The notes under the pieces: model-generated
Database searches by the model: none
What the model was told of the DNA's origin: nothing
What the model saw: only the letters and a program-made list of their open reading frames with translations
Program-made: the position numbers and the translations under genes
DNA from: Yersinia similis
Lineage (GTDB): Bacteria > Pseudomonadota > Gammaproteobacteria > Enterobacterales > Enterobacteriaceae
Reading direction: 5' to 3'
Assembly: GCF_001053095.1 (NCBI RefSeq)
Contig: NZ_CGBP01000009.1
Location: 62,001-126,000 of the forward strand
Length of the DNA: 64,000 nt
Shown here: in pieces, positions 16,888-28,458 of the stretch
How the letters are laid out: each line of letters starts with the position of its first letter
Position numbering within the stretch: the stretch's first letter is position 1

Positions 16888-19800
16888 GGTGCCTCATTCT
16901 CCTTTAGCTGACGTAACACTTCATGGATGGTCGGTTGATCCAGATTACCGCTAATCTGATAGCGGATCAGCGAGACCTTGCTCCATAACGGCCCTAAAAT
17001 CTTCGAGGCAGCAAATACCGCCGCCCCAACTATTGGGTTGATCGCAAAGGCGGTGGCAACACCTACAGTGGCGGAAAGCTCAGGTGTGATGACGGCTTCC
17101 ATGGCGATTGTTCGCTTAACCAGATCAACATTGCCATTCATGGCGATATCTGCCGCCAGCCCATCAATCACTAAGTCATGGGTACTCATCACCCCATTTT
17201 TAAGGGTGGCCGTACTCAGAATAGAGTCAAATGCGAAGTCACGACTAAACGTATCACTAAAGTCGAGTTGAAGCTTACGTAATAGTGCGTCAAAACTGAC
17301 CAGACGCAGTAACTGGCCCGCACGGCCCCCACCAAGATCAGTGAGCTGCCCTCGGCCTAACCGCCCCTTTAGCGTCCCACTGAGGGTATTCATCTGTGGC
17401 TCCCAAGGGACGCCGCGCCAGTTTATATCGGCGTTAATAGCAAAAGAGGCATTTTTTATCAGGGTGGTCAGGCCAAAGAATGAGAGAGTTTCATCTATTC
17501 TTGGCCCGTTCAAACCGATGTTTAGTATGGTTTTATCGCCAGCGCTATCTTGCTGCCACTGACCGGTAATATTGGCCCGCCCATTTCCGGCCTCAATTAA
17601 GCCGTTCGTCAGTACCAGAGACGAGCCTTTGGGCGTCAGGTCAGCGTTAACCCGGCCGATATTCTGCCCCAGTATCCAACATGCCTTGCAGCGCAATTGC
17701 AGCACAGGCCAATCACTGAATGATATACCGCTGGGAGGTTGTGGCTTCTGCGATACCGCTTGCGCCAGCGGGTTATTTGCCTCACTGCTACCCCATTGTG
17801 GGTTGTAATAAAGATAATTGAGATCAGCATGCCATGGCCCATAGTCTGCCATTAACAGGCTACCGTCCACCTCTTGCCCCTTCGCGGTGATTTTCATACC
17901 ACTTGGCAGGGGATCTGCCTGTAAAGTCAGTTGGTTCCAGGCCTGCCCACCCACCAACAGTTCGGGGGTTTGTAATGTCAGCCGATTCGGTAAGATGACA
18001 TTGGTTTTACTGCCTTTGATCTTCGGTTGAGTGGAGGATGTCGCAAAAGGCGAAGCGGCCATCGTCAGCTCGGGGGCCAATAGTGCCAACCAACGCTCAC
18101 CATCAATGGCCGGTAATTTGAATACCAACGCTTTATCATCAGGCAAAGATGGAATTTTTTTACTGTCGGTTTGCCAGATGGCTCGGGCTAGTTCAACTTT
18201 CTCGTCTTGCAATAACCACTGGCTGTTGAAGGCATTATTGTTACCCGCGCTGCCAGAGAGGGTAAATGCCTCCAGCCCACCGATCACCTGGACATGCAGT
18301 GGCAATACCTGACCGCTAGTTTTATCTAGCGGAGAGGGTAAGTGACTGCTTACTTTTTTTAAGTCTGCGCTGACATCGACTTGATAATCTGGCTTACCGT
18401 GTTGGGGTAGTTTCACCGCAACTTTACCTTGCCAATTGGCACTGCCACTGAGCCTCTTCGCAAGAGAATCCGGTACACCGGGCAATTTAGCGGGTAGCCA
18501 ATCGCCCTGTAGCCCGACATTCACCAAGAAGTCCTTTGGCTGCTCCTTCGTGGTGAAATTAACTGTTAATGGCTGCCCATACCAGTTGGCAGATAACGTG
18601 TCGCTCTCAAGGTTGCCATCATAGAAGCGGAATTTACCGTTGATATTTTCCAGTTGGCTTTGCAGTGGCTTAACCAGCAGGCTGTTGTTATTCAAAGTCA
18701 CTTCACCGCTAGCATGAGTGATGCTCTCTTCTTCCAGCGGGATATCTAGGTGTAAGCGCCCACTAACTTTTCCACCCACCTGCAATTCATCCAGCGTTTC
18801 GGCCACTGAATCCTTAAGTGGCGTCGCGGTAAAGTAGTCATGAACATCGCGCCCTTCACCGAGGACATCCGCATCGACATACAGTTTTTCTTTCAAGTAA
18901 TCAGGAATGATGGCGCTGATATTGCTGCCAGTAACCTTGCCCAACAGGGTGTGTGGCGCATTCATCCACAAGCCTTCATTGAGGAAGTTAAGGTCAATGG
19001 CCAAATTATCTAAGGCTGGCCAGTCCGGTTGAAACTGAAAAACCGCATTACGTAGCGGGACATAGACCTGGAACTGACCCTCTTTATTTTTATAAGGAAA
19101 ATCATGAGGATTACCGTTATATACCAGTGTCGCATTCTCTACCTGCCCCCCCTGTAGCGCCTCCGTCAGATAATCGGCCAGTTTCTCCCCCATAAGCGAG
19201 ACCGGGAAGTAACGCCAGGCATCGGCGGCATTATACAGGCGGATGCCCGCCAGTATGTTCAGCCACGGCTGGGCTTGATTAAGCTGCGACGGATCTTTAT
19301 TAGGCTGCATATAATAAAAACTGCCGTTGCCCCACAACGATTTAGCTTGGACATCCAGTTGATCACTCCACAGCGCCCAGCCTTTATCATCAATACGCCA
19401 GTTTAGCGCGCCACTCGCCTGGCTTACCTCCAACGGGGCGCGGAACATGTCACCATACGGCAATAGGCTGTTTTTAAGGTTGATGTTCAAACGCCCAAGA
19501 CGTGCTGACCCACTCAACTCGCCATCGAGATTATTAACTCCGGGTAGTTGGCCCCAGTACTGCCAACTAACATCGTGCCATTTGGCTTGAAAACGGGTTG
19601 TCTCCAGTTGGCTGATAGGGATATCCAACGCCAGTGCATCGACATACCCTTGTGGTTGTAGATCTACCCAGCGGGCCAGCAGTTCTGGGGTAAAAGGTGA
19701 CAGGGTGGGTAACAGTGGCCCAATCCGTTCCAACTGAAGATTGCTGGCTCGAATACGTAATTCCTGACGCTGCTCAGGGCCAAGAAATTGGGTATTCTCC

Positions 19801-20765
19801 GGCAGCCAAAGTGCCGACAAGCGCCCTTCCGGCCAGGCTTGACCATCGGTTTTTAGGTTCAGTACTGGCGCGTCAATTTGCCAACCATTGCCCTGGCGGC
19901 GGCCTTCCAGCACAAAATTATCGACAGATAATTGATGTGAATTACTGCCTACCGTCCAATTGGCCTGCCCCTGACTGAGCAGCACATTGCCCCGGTAAAT
20001 TTCACCACTTTTAATGCTCAGCCAAGCCGCCAAACTGAATTCAGCATTATCCAGACCAGTATTATTCTGCAACCAACGGCTAATCCACGGCTTAAGGTCG
20101 ATATTATCGGCCTGCATATATACCGTGCCATTATTCAGAATGCCCTGATTATCGTGCAGATCCATACGTACCTGCACCACACCATGCTGACCATTAATAG
20201 TCGATAGGCTAATTTGCCCTTCGGCACGATGACGGGTGCTAGAATTGAGCCAGGTGAGTTGTGGAATTTCCAGTTCAGCACGGGGGCCAGATGGCGTCAG
20301 AAACGAGATGCGGCTATTACGCAGATCAAAACGATCTAACTGGCGCAGGAAGATATTATAAAAATTACTGGTTTCAAGGTTACTGCCGTTATTCTGCTTC
20401 ACATCCAGTGTAGTGTGCAGATCCAACTGCAACTGATAGAAGGTCAAATCACGGAATTGCCAACGCCAGTGCAGCAGTGACTGCCACACATCCAGTGCCA
20501 GCGTCACCCGTTGAATCTGCAAGTCAGCCTTCGGCATTTGGGCGCGAATATCGCGTAGTTCCAAAGCCGGACCAAACGTTTCCCATGTTCCCTGCATAAA
20601 CCCGACGTCCAGTGGGATACCACTGACCGACTGGACCTTAGCCACAATTTGCGGCCGATACTCATTAATGAGAGGCAGCATCATGCGTAGCGTACTGACC
20701 AACAGCGCCACCACAACAATGATTGTGGCGCCTGTCGCAAACATTATTTTGGGCAGTCGCCTCAC
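16884..20765 (-). CDS. yhdP: YhdP, AsmA-like envelope lipid-transport protein
   Basis: A 1293-residue protein, near the E. coli length. It has an N-terminal membrane anchor (IIVVVALLVSTLRMMLPL) followed by a long periplasmic beta-rich body typical of AsmA/YhdP (DUF3971 region in the first two thirds, AsmA-like C-terminal region with GLTTLIKNASFAINADINW). YhdP, with TamB and YdbH, is one of the partly redundant bridge proteins moving phospholipids between inner and outer membrane. It lies after rng with a 93-base gap and is coupled to the nitrilase gene downstream. Confidence 0.93.
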   Translation of the reverse strand: MRRLPKIMFATGATIIVVVALLVSTLRMMLPLINEYRPQIVAKVQSVSGIPLDVGFMQGTWETFGPALELRDIRAQMPKADLQIQRVTLALDVWQSLLHWRWQFRDLTFYQLQLDLHTTLDVKQNNGSNLETSNFYNIFLRQLDRFDLRNSRISFLTPSGPRAELEIPQLTWLNSSTRHRAEGQISLSTINGQHGVVQVRMDLHDNQGILNNGTVYMQADNIDLKPWISRWLQNNTGLDNAEFSLAAWLSIKSGEIYRGNVLLSQGQANWTVGSNSHQLSVDNFVLEGRRQGNGWQIDAPVLNLKTDGQAWPEGRLSALWLPENTQFLGPEQRQELRIRASNLQLERIGPLLPTLSPFTPELLARWVDLQPQGYVDALALDIPISQLETTRFQAKWHDVSWQYWGQLPGVNNLDGELSGSARLGRLNINLKNSLLPYGDMFRAPLEVSQASGALNWRIDDKGWALWSDQLDVQAKSLWGNGSFYYMQPNKDPSQLNQAQPWLNILAGIRLYNAADAWRYFPVSLMGEKLADYLTEALQGGQVENATLVYNGNPHDFPYKNKEGQFQVYVPLRNAVFQFQPDWPALDNLAIDLNFLNEGLWMNAPHTLLGKVTGSNISAIIPDYLKEKLYVDADVLGEGRDVHDYFTATPLKDSVAETLDELQVGGKVSGRLHLDIPLEEESITHASGEVTLNNNSLLVKPLQSQLENINGKFRFYDGNLESDTLSANWYGQPLTVNFTTKEQPKDFLVNVGLQGDWLPAKLPGVPDSLAKRLSGSANWQGKVAVKLPQHGKPDYQVDVSADLKKVSSHLPSPLDKTSGQVLPLHVQVIGGLEAFTLSGSAGNNNAFNSQWLLQDEKVELARAIWQTDSKKIPSLPDDKALVFKLPAIDGERWLALLAPELTMAASPFATSSTQPKIKGSKTNVILPNRLTLQTPELLVGGQAWNQLTLQADPLPSGMKITAKGQEVDGSLLMADYGPWHADLNYLYYNPQWGSSEANNPLAQAVSQKPQPPSGISFSDWPVLQLRCKACWILGQNIGRVNADLTPKGSSLVLTNGLIEAGNGRANITGQWQQDSAGDKTILNIGLNGPRIDETLSFFGLTTLIKNASFAINADINWRGVPWEPQMNTLSGTLKGRLGRGQLTDLGGGRAGQLLRLVSFDALLRKLQLDFSDTFSRDFAFDSILSTATLKNGVMSTHDLVIDGLAADIAMNGNVDLVKRTIAMEAVITPELSATVGVATAFAINPIVGAAVFAASKILGPLWSKVSLIRYQISGNLDQPTIHEVLRQLKENEAP

Positions 20766-20858
20766 GCCTTTCTCCTTTCAATCCGCGGTGAGACCATTAC
20801 GCTGCAAGGGCCACAGCGGAACCGTCTTAGAACCTTCGCCAACAACACAGGGAGGCTC

Positions 20859-22328
20859 TTACATCATCACCACGTCAAACTGTTCTTGGTTATACAGTGG
20901 CTCTATCTGAACTTTTACCTGCTTACCAACGAAGATTTCCACCTCGGCCAGTGCATGTGACTCTTCACCTTTCAGCGCCTCACCTACAGCCGGAGAAGCA
21001 TAGACCAGGAAACGGTCAGAATCATAAGCATGGTGGACACGGACAATTTCACGCAAGATTTCGTAGCACACGGTCTCTACTGATTTTACAGTGCCACGGC
21101 CACGGCAGGTCGGGCATTCATGGCACAAAACATGTTCAATACTTTCACGCGTACGCTTACGCGTCATTTCGACTAAGCCTAGCTGAGAGAAACCGTTAAT
21201 ACTGGTTTTTACGCGATCTTTACTCAGTGCTTGTTCCAATGAATGCAATACCCGCCGGCGATGGTCTTCATTACTCATATCAATGAAATCAATAATGATA
21301 ATCCCACCCAGATTACGCATCCGCAATTGGCGAGCGATGGCCTGAGTCGCTTCAATATTGGTATTGAAAATGGTTTCCTCAAGATTCCGATGCCCGACAA
21401 ACGCCCCAGTGTTGATATCCACGGTCGTCATCGCTTCTGTCTGATCGATAATCAGATAACCACCTGATTTTAATTCAACTTTACGTTCCAGTGAACGCTG
21501 AATTTCATTCTCAACATCATAGAGATCGAAAATGGGTTGCTTCCCAGTGTACAGCTCCAGCTTGTCAGTCATTTCTGGAATATATTCACGGGTGAATTCC
21601 ACCAGTAAATCGTAAGTCAATTTTGAGTCAACGCGGATTTTATCCAGCGCCGCACCAGCAAAATCACGCAATACGCGTTGCGCCAGCGCCATTTCACCAT
21701 ACAGCTTATATTTGGTGATATTACGCTTCTTACGCTCCTGAACTTTGGTCCACAAACGTTTAAGGAACGCGGCATCGGCAGATAGCTCTTCTTCACCAAT
21801 CCCTTCAGCGGCAGTACGGATAATAAAGCCGCCCTGCTCATCACAATAAGTCGCAACCGTCTTTTTTAGGCGTTCGCGCTCTGCTTCGCTCTCAATCCGC
21901 TGGGAAACACCAACATGGGCAGCTCCTGGCATTAACACCAGATAGCGAGAAGGCAGGGTGATATCGGTCGTTAAACGTGCGCCTTTGGTACCCAAGGGAT
22001 CTTTCACCACCTGTACCATTAAATCCTGCCCCTGACGGACCAGTTCAGCGATATCGCGTACATTGAAGTTTTTCTGTTCATCCCCGGCCACGCATTCGGT
22101 GTGGGGCATGATATCGGAAGCATGGAGGAAGGCGGCTTTATCCAGACCTATATCAACAAAAGCAGCTTGCATACCCGGTAAAACCCGGCTGACTCGCCCT
22201 TTATAAATATTGCCAACGATCCCTCTTTTGGCTTCACGCTCAATATGTATTTCTTGCAGGATGCCGCCATCAATATAAGCCACCCGAGTTTCAGACGGTG
22301 TAATATTGACCAGTAATTCAGCTGTCAT
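20859..22328 (-). CDS. rng: Ribonuclease G
   Basis: A 489-residue RNase E/G family enzyme without the long C-terminal scaffold of RNase E, hence RNase G. It has an N-terminal S1 domain ([24 protein letters not shown]), the catalytic DNase I-like region with metal-binding acidic residues ([20 protein letters not shown]), and the zinc-link pair C405-P-T-C408. It matures the 5' end of 16S rRNA and degrades some mRNAs such as adhE. Its start overlaps the end of maf by 11 bases, the conserved gene order of this cluster. Confidence 0.97.
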   Translation of the reverse strand: MTAELLVNITPSETRVAYIDGGILQEIHIEREAKRGIVGNIYKGRVSRVLPGMQAAFVDIGLDKAAFLHASDIMPHTECVAGDEQKNFNVRDIAELVRQGQDLMVQVVKDPLGTKGARLTTDITLPSRYLVLMPGAAHVGVSQRIESEAERERLKKTVATYCDEQGGFIIRTAAEGIGEEELSADAAFLKRLWTKVQERKKRNITKYKLYGEMALAQRVLRDFAGAALDKIRVDSKLTYDLLVEFTREYIPEMTDKLELYTGKQPIFDLYDVENEIQRSLERKVELKSGGYLIIDQTEAMTTVDINTGAFVGHRNLEETIFNTNIEATQAIARQLRMRNLGGIIIIDFIDMSNEDHRRRVLHSLEQALSKDRVKTSINGFSQLGLVEMTRKRTRESIEHVLCHECPTCRGRGTVKSVETVCYEILREIVRVHHAYDSDRFLVYASPAVGEALKGEESHALAEVEIFVGKQVKVQIEPLYNQEQFDVVMM

Positions 22329-22911
22329 GTATTCCTCTCACATTACGCTGCGCAATAAAATGGCTTAGTAATTCATGGGTTTCAACTAACGGCAGGCCCA
22401 CCACTGCGTGATAACTGCCTGCAATGGCCCTGACGAAGCAACCACCTTTCCCCTGAATACCATAAGCGCCCGCCTTATCCATGGGTTCACCGGTAGCAAT
22501 ATAGTCACTGATTTCTAACTGAGATAACACGCGAAATGTCACATCTGTCACAACCATGGCCGATAACATGCTTTGCCGATCGGCCAACGCCACGGCTGTC
22601 ATCACCTGATGCCGCTGGCCGGACAATGCACTCAGTATTTGTTGTGCATGTTCCTTATCCCGTGGTTTTTCTAAAACCTGCCCATTTAGCACCACAATGG
22701 TATCGGCACCCAATACCGGTAAATCCTGCGGTGCGACAACCACACCTGCCTGTGCTTTATCCTGCGCCAAACGCTGGACATACACCTGCGCACTCTCGCC
22801 GGGGTTACGCTGTTCTTCAACCTCGGTTTTCAATACCTCAAACGGTAAATCCAGCAGGGCCAGTAATTCACGGCGACGTGGAGAAGCAGAAGCAAGATAC
22901 AGAGCCGTCAT
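22318..22911 (-). CDS. yhdE: Maf/YhdE nucleoside-triphosphate pyrophosphatase
   Basis: About 197 residues starting [17 protein letters not shown], the conserved Maf start. The family removes non-canonical or modified nucleotides; the YhdE branch prefers dTTP and UTP. Motifs seen: SASPRR at the N terminus, the E-R-N segment [18 protein letters not shown], and the catalytic-base region [12 protein letters not shown]. Upstream in-frame ATGs exist (22917 and 22938). AAGGAT lies 10-15 bases before, so 22911 or 22917 is the likely start. It is 13 bases after mreD. Confidence 0.92.
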   Translation of the reverse strand: MTALYLASASPRRRELLALLDLPFEVLKTEVEEQRNPGESAQVYVQRLAQDKAQAGVVVAPQDLPVLGADTIVVLNGQVLEKPRDKEHAQQILSALSGQRHQVMTAVALADRQSMLSAMVVTDVTFRVLSQLEISDYIATGEPMDKAGAYGIQGKGGCFVRAIAGSYHAVVGLPLVETHELLSHFIAQRNVRGIHDS

Positions 22912-22924
22912 GGGCATTAAATCC

Positions 22925-23413
22925 TTATTGCACCGCAAATTGACGGCGAATTTTACGCATTAGCAGGAACAGCCATGGCCAGAGAATGCCGTTGACAACG
23001 CTACTCCAGAAAACTTCTGGGCGGAATGCGACATTAATCACCAAAAACTCAGACCAAAACACCACGACATCCATCGTCAGTGAAAGCAGCATGACGATAA
23101 GAGCCTGTTGCCACAATGCCATATTACGGAATAATTGGAACTTAAAGGCCACCAGATAGGCGACGATACTGAGTGCCAACGCCCGGACTCCCAGAGTCGA
23201 TCCCAAAATAAGGTCCATAATCAGCCCCAGAATAAACCCCGTGCCAACATTCACCCGGTGTGGCAAGGCCATCACCCAATAAATGAGTACCAAGGCTAAC
23301 CATGAGGGCCGAAACATATAGATCTGTTCAGGCCACGGCATAATTTGCAGCACCATAGCAATCAGGAATGATAGCCAGATAACCCAGCGACCATGACTAC
23401 TGTAACGATTCAC
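22925..23413 (-). CDS. mreD: MreD, rod-shape membrane protein
   Basis: A 162-residue inner-membrane protein with five or more hydrophobic segments, matching enterobacterial MreD ([39 protein letters not shown]). It belongs to the elongasome that guides lateral-wall synthesis with MreB and MreC. Its ATG overlaps the mreC stop by 4 bases, indicating translational coupling. Confidence 0.96.
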   Translation of the reverse strand: MNRYSSHGRWVIWLSFLIAMVLQIMPWPEQIYMFRPSWLALVLIYWVMALPHRVNVGTGFILGLIMDLILGSTLGVRALALSIVAYLVAFKFQLFRNMALWQQALIVMLLSLTMDVVVFWSEFLVINVAFRPEVFWSSVVNGILWPWLFLLMRKIRRQFAVQ

Positions 23414-24390
23414 GGCGAAACTCCTGGAGTGACAACTGCGGGCGTGGATGCGGCAGGCGCAGGCGGCCCCATGGCATCAGCAGAAGGCAACACCTGAGAC
23501 ATCATCGGTGCCAGACGTTCATTCGCGACCCGGCGTACCTCATCCGGCGGCATGGGCATATCACCATTACGATCAGCGCCCCACAACAACAGTAGGTAAC
23601 GTAAGCGTTGTAAATCTGCGGTTGGCCGAGCCTGAATAACCGTATAAGCGCGCTGGTTGTCGACTTTAACCGAAGAGACAACGGCAACAGGATAGCCTTC
23701 AGGGAAGCGCCCACCCAAGCCCGACGTCACCAACACATCGCCTACACGAATATCTGTATTGCTGGGCAAATGTTCCAATAATAAATCATCACTACAACCG
23801 CTACCGGCAGCAATAACCCGAATATCATTACGCAGCACCTGAATAGGCAGTGCATGGGAAGCATCGCAAATCAATAATACGCGGCTGGTAAATTTACTCA
23901 CTGCCACAACTTGGCCTACGACACCGCGATCACTGATGACCGGTTGGCCCTCATAAACGCCGCTGTTCAAGCCTTTATCAATCACAACATGGTCACTATA
24001 AGGATCGGTCCCGCTGGACATGACCTGAGTCACCATTTTTTGCTCATCCTGACGCAAAGGAGAACCCAATAATTCCCGTAAACGGTTATTTTCCTGTTTG
24101 AACTGCCCCAGTAATTGGAGATCGGTATTTTTCAGTAACAGCTCTTGACGTAACGCACGATTCTCCAACTCCAATTGTTCACGAGTGGCTAGCGTATCAG
24201 AAACGTTGTCGAGAAGTTTACGTGGCCCATTGGCCAGAAAATAGAAAGGGCTAACTGCGGTGTCCATGTAAGTCCGTATTTTAACGAACGTACCCAACCG
24301 GCTATCAGCAATAACCAGTACAATGGCCGCAATAATGGCAAAGAAGAGTCGTAGTTGCAGGGATGGACCCCGACTAAAAATCGGCTTCAT
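23410..24390 (-). CDS. mreC: MreC, rod-shape protein
   Basis: A 326-residue protein with a short cytoplasmic start ([16 protein letters not shown]), one membrane segment ([16 protein letters not shown]), a coiled coil at about 60-110 ([31 protein letters not shown]), and the two periplasmic beta domains with [20 protein letters not shown] and [20 protein letters not shown]. It links MreB filaments to PBP2 in wall elongation. The Pro/Ala-rich tail is usual in enterics. Confidence 0.97.
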   Translation of the reverse strand: MKPIFSRGPSLQLRLFFAIIAAIVLVIADSRLGTFVKIRTYMDTAVSPFYFLANGPRKLLDNVSDTLATREQLELENRALRQELLLKNTDLQLLGQFKQENNRLRELLGSPLRQDEQKMVTQVMSSGTDPYSDHVVIDKGLNSGVYEGQPVISDRGVVGQVVAVSKFTSRVLLICDASHALPIQVLRNDIRVIAAGSGCSDDLLLEHLPSNTDIRVGDVLVTSGLGGRFPEGYPVAVVSSVKVDNQRAYTVIQARPTADLQRLRYLLLLWGADRNGDMPMPPDEVRRVANERLAPMMSQVLPSADAMGPPAPAASTPAVVTPGVSP

Positions 24391-24439
24391 AAATTATGCG
24401 TATTCCTCGACGACAAGAGGAGACGCTAAATCGGGTGAG

Positions 24440-24562
24440 TATAAATACCTCCTCATTTGAAATTACAGCGGTGTTAGCGTTATTCATTCGCCCGAATCAC
24501 TGACCTGAATCAGCTCATCGGGATTCGCTCACTTGCTGCAACCCCAATTAATTTTGGGTATA
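24440..24562. repeat. ERIC-type element between mreB and mreC
   Basis: Exactly 123 bases from TATAAATACC to TTGGGTATA, with the ERIC core CGAATCAC and GCTCATCGGGATTCGCTC and a diverged right end (GCTGCAACCCCAATTAATTT). It lies inside the transcribed mreBCD unit, so its hairpin should appear in the mRNA. Confidence 0.7.
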
Positions 24563-24595
24563 GACTCAACCGACCTAGATCTCTTCTTTGGCTGA

Positions 24596-25975
<1,380 letters not shown>

Positions 25976-27892
25976 TTACGAATATTTTTTCTTTCCGGAG
26001 TTTAATGGGGTCGGTGGAGCAAAGAAATTACCCTGCCCACCGTAAACGCCTTTCTCTTGCAGCGTTTGCCATTCTTCACGGGTACGAACTTCTGCCGCAA
26101 AAACTTTCGTCTGCGCCCCTGCACAGGCACCAGTCAGACTTTCCACAAATAACTGATTTTCATAGCGAAAATTAATGCTTCTTACCACGCCGGGATGAAG
26201 CTTTATCATTTCAACCTGCAAAGATTTAATATATGAGGTGCTGACAACCGTCAATCCAGCCTGTGATGCCATCACTTTGCAGCCTAGGCCACGCAATAAA
26301 CGGACCATTTGGCGGATTTCTTCGATATGTTGACACACATCTGCCTCTGCAAGTTCAAAGATAATTCGCATTCGGTCAGATTTTTTGCACTGTAATAGCG
26401 TGTCACGCAACCAGCGCTGGAAAGGACGATGTAATAATGAATCAACGCTGATAGAAAATGCCAGTGTTTCATCCGGCCATAAAGATAATAAAGGAATTAT
26501 CTTATCAATCTTTTGCCTATCATAACGTTCACCCAATCCGAGCAATTGCACCAATGGCATAAATTCGGCCGCCAGTAGTTCCTGCTTACCATCATATATG
26601 CGGCTAATTATTTCACGGTGGCTTATCTTGCCATCCACAGTAATAACCGGTTTTTGATAAAGCCTTGGGCCTCCGCTCGCCAGAGTCTGTTCCAGCAATG
26701 TGCGCCATTTAACACTGCCACGCCCACGCTCCGGTACCTGAGTATCGTACACATACCAACCGTTCCCACCATACAGCGCCGCATTTTTGGTCGCCTGCCC
26801 TGCATTGTCCATAATTTGTTCGGCTGACTCACCACTACGGTAAGCCACGATGCCAATATGTAACAGTGATTCGCGATCTATAATATGAGGCTCCGGTAAT
26901 GTTCTCACCGCATTCACCAATTGTGCGGCCATCACATCGGCATCTTTCAACGTTTTGTGGGGCAGTAATATCGCGATGTCACTATTAAGGTAGCGGGCCA
27001 GGAGTGCGGAGGGATAGCGGGCCACAAAAGTTGACAGTAGGTTAACCAGTGACCCCATCAGTTCCTGTACTTGCTGGTGATCGTGGGTTTCATTTAAGGC
27101 TTCAAAATCGGGCAGTTGCACCATCATGACCACACCGTGCGCACCGGTCTCTTCAAGTTGCGTGGTCAGTTGGTTATCAAAAAACTGGCGGTTACTGAGG
27201 CCAGTCTGAGCATCTTGAGCCGCAAACGTGCGGATTAACGTATCTACCCGATTGCGTTCTGCCCGCACCTCCATCAGCTCAGATAATAAATGGTCAATAG
27301 CCCTGCTGGCACAAGGTGGCCATTCGTAATCCTCGCTGCGCACCGCATGCTCACGTTCACCACTGAGAATACGCCTTGCCCGCCGTTCAAGTTTTTCCTG
27401 CCCGACGGTCTGGTCACGTAGCCAGCGAAAACTCAACAACAACGTTAACGCAATGACCACCACCACCAGCGATAAAATGGCCGCGGCATAAATAGAACGG
27501 GCATAGCTGCCCAGCGGGTCAATATAGTTGAAATGCATATCCGTCCCTGGTTGATGCAACAGAGGCAATACCATCTGGCGGTAGCTACTGTTGCTGTTCC
27601 AAGGCGTATAAACCGCTGGAGTATGGAGTTGATAGAGGGTACTAGTGCTATTTTTGATACTGACATCTACCACACCAAGGGCCTGCATCATCAGTGGCAG
27701 CCATTCACGTTTTTTATTGATGGGTTGCAGTAGCAGTGACTGATCGTAAGCGGTCACAATACTTTGGAGCCGTTGCTCCATCTTCTTCTGGCATAAATAG
27801 AAGAAGCTGATCGTGCTGCCCAGTAAGACTAAACACATAGCCAATACGACCAGCAGCGTCATAAACGCAGAAAGTTTGGTTGTAAATCGCAT
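25976..27892 (-). CDS. csrD: CsrD, regulator of CsrB/CsrC sRNA decay
   Basis: A 638-residue protein with two N-terminal membrane segments (MTLLVVLAMCLVLLGSTISF and AAAILSLVVVVIALTLLLSF) flanking a periplasmic part, a HAMP-like coil (LLSELMEVRAERNRVDTLI), a degenerate GGDEF domain (AQTGLSNRQFFDNQLTTQLE start; LLARYLNSDIAILLP where GGDEF would be) and a degenerate EAL domain (IIFELAEADVCQH). Lacking catalytic GGDEF and EAL residues fits CsrD, which targets CsrB and CsrC for RNase E cleavage and so frees CsrA. Its place next to mreB is the enterobacterial position. Confidence 0.93.
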   Translation of the reverse strand: MRFTTKLSAFMTLLVVLAMCLVLLGSTISFFYLCQKKMEQRLQSIVTAYDQSLLLQPINKKREWLPLMMQALGVVDVSIKNSTSTLYQLHTPAVYTPWNSNSSYRQMVLPLLHQPGTDMHFNYIDPLGSYARSIYAAAILSLVVVVIALTLLLSFRWLRDQTVGQEKLERRARRILSGEREHAVRSEDYEWPPCASRAIDHLLSELMEVRAERNRVDTLIRTFAAQDAQTGLSNRQFFDNQLTTQLEETGAHGVVMMVQLPDFEALNETHDHQQVQELMGSLVNLLSTFVARYPSALLARYLNSDIAILLPHKTLKDADVMAAQLVNAVRTLPEPHIIDRESLLHIGIVAYRSGESAEQIMDNAGQATKNAALYGGNGWYVYDTQVPERGRGSVKWRTLLEQTLASGGPRLYQKPVITVDGKISHREIISRIYDGKQELLAAEFMPLVQLLGLGERYDRQKIDKIIPLLSLWPDETLAFSISVDSLLHRPFQRWLRDTLLQCKKSDRMRIIFELAEADVCQHIEEIRQMVRLLRGLGCKVMASQAGLTVVSTSYIKSLQVEMIKLHPGVVRSINFRYENQLFVESLTGACAGAQTKVFAAEVRTREEWQTLQEKGVYGGQGNFFAPPTPLNSGKKKYS

Positions 27893-28458
27893 TACTTAGC
27901 CTTGCCTAGTGCAATTAAATGAATAGAGTCCCTCAAATTCATGGGGGCAAGTACTATATGACAAAAAGAACCCGTAACGCTGATTTTTTACTGCAGAATA
28001 CGACAAATACACAATAATTTAGTCCTTTTCCCTGACGTTCAGCCTATCCCTCTAATAAGCATAGCCCCTGATAATCACTAACAGCATGATTTTTGTCCCC
28101 GATCAGCCTAGAAATTTGCTGTAACCGCTATATTGGCTCACCCTTAACACAGGTTTTTTATTTCTGTCTTTTCACCATTGATACCCAACGTTATTGACAT
28201 TGCAGCAAACGAATCACCAATCGGCAGAGTAGCGAGAGCGGCTGACACGGCGGCAAAGTTAAGTAAGAAGGGGTCAGACTGCTGACAAACCCCGATGACG
28301 CGATCTTGAACGGTGAGGATAGGCAGAGGAGTAAAGCGTCCGCGCCAAGGATGGCGCGGCTCGAGCCTACATGGATGTATTTACGGCGTCTTTACGATCT
28401 GCCTGTTCTCTCCGTCGCGGGCACTTTGTCAATAACCTCGGTAATTAGGGAGCACGAC
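27893..28458. other. csrD-acuI intergenic region with probable dispersed-repeat sequence
   Basis: No intact gene. The left part (27893-28190) is the csrD upstream region and is AT-rich. The right part has a perfect hairpin, CCGCGCCA-AGGA-TGGCGCGG, at 28340-28359. It is followed by GCCTACATGGATGTATTTAC and CTCCGTCGCGGGCACTTTG, wording that I associate with a dispersed Yersinia/Serratia intergenic repeat but cannot verify here. The frame open upstream of acuI from 28306 is probably not translated. Confidence 0.4.

Noticed and set aside
28306..28458. N-terminal extension of AcuI (51 extra residues)
   Set aside because: E. coli YhdH begins at the MRALILEQ equivalent, the Shine-Dalgarno favours ATG 28459, and the extension translates repeat-like DNA.
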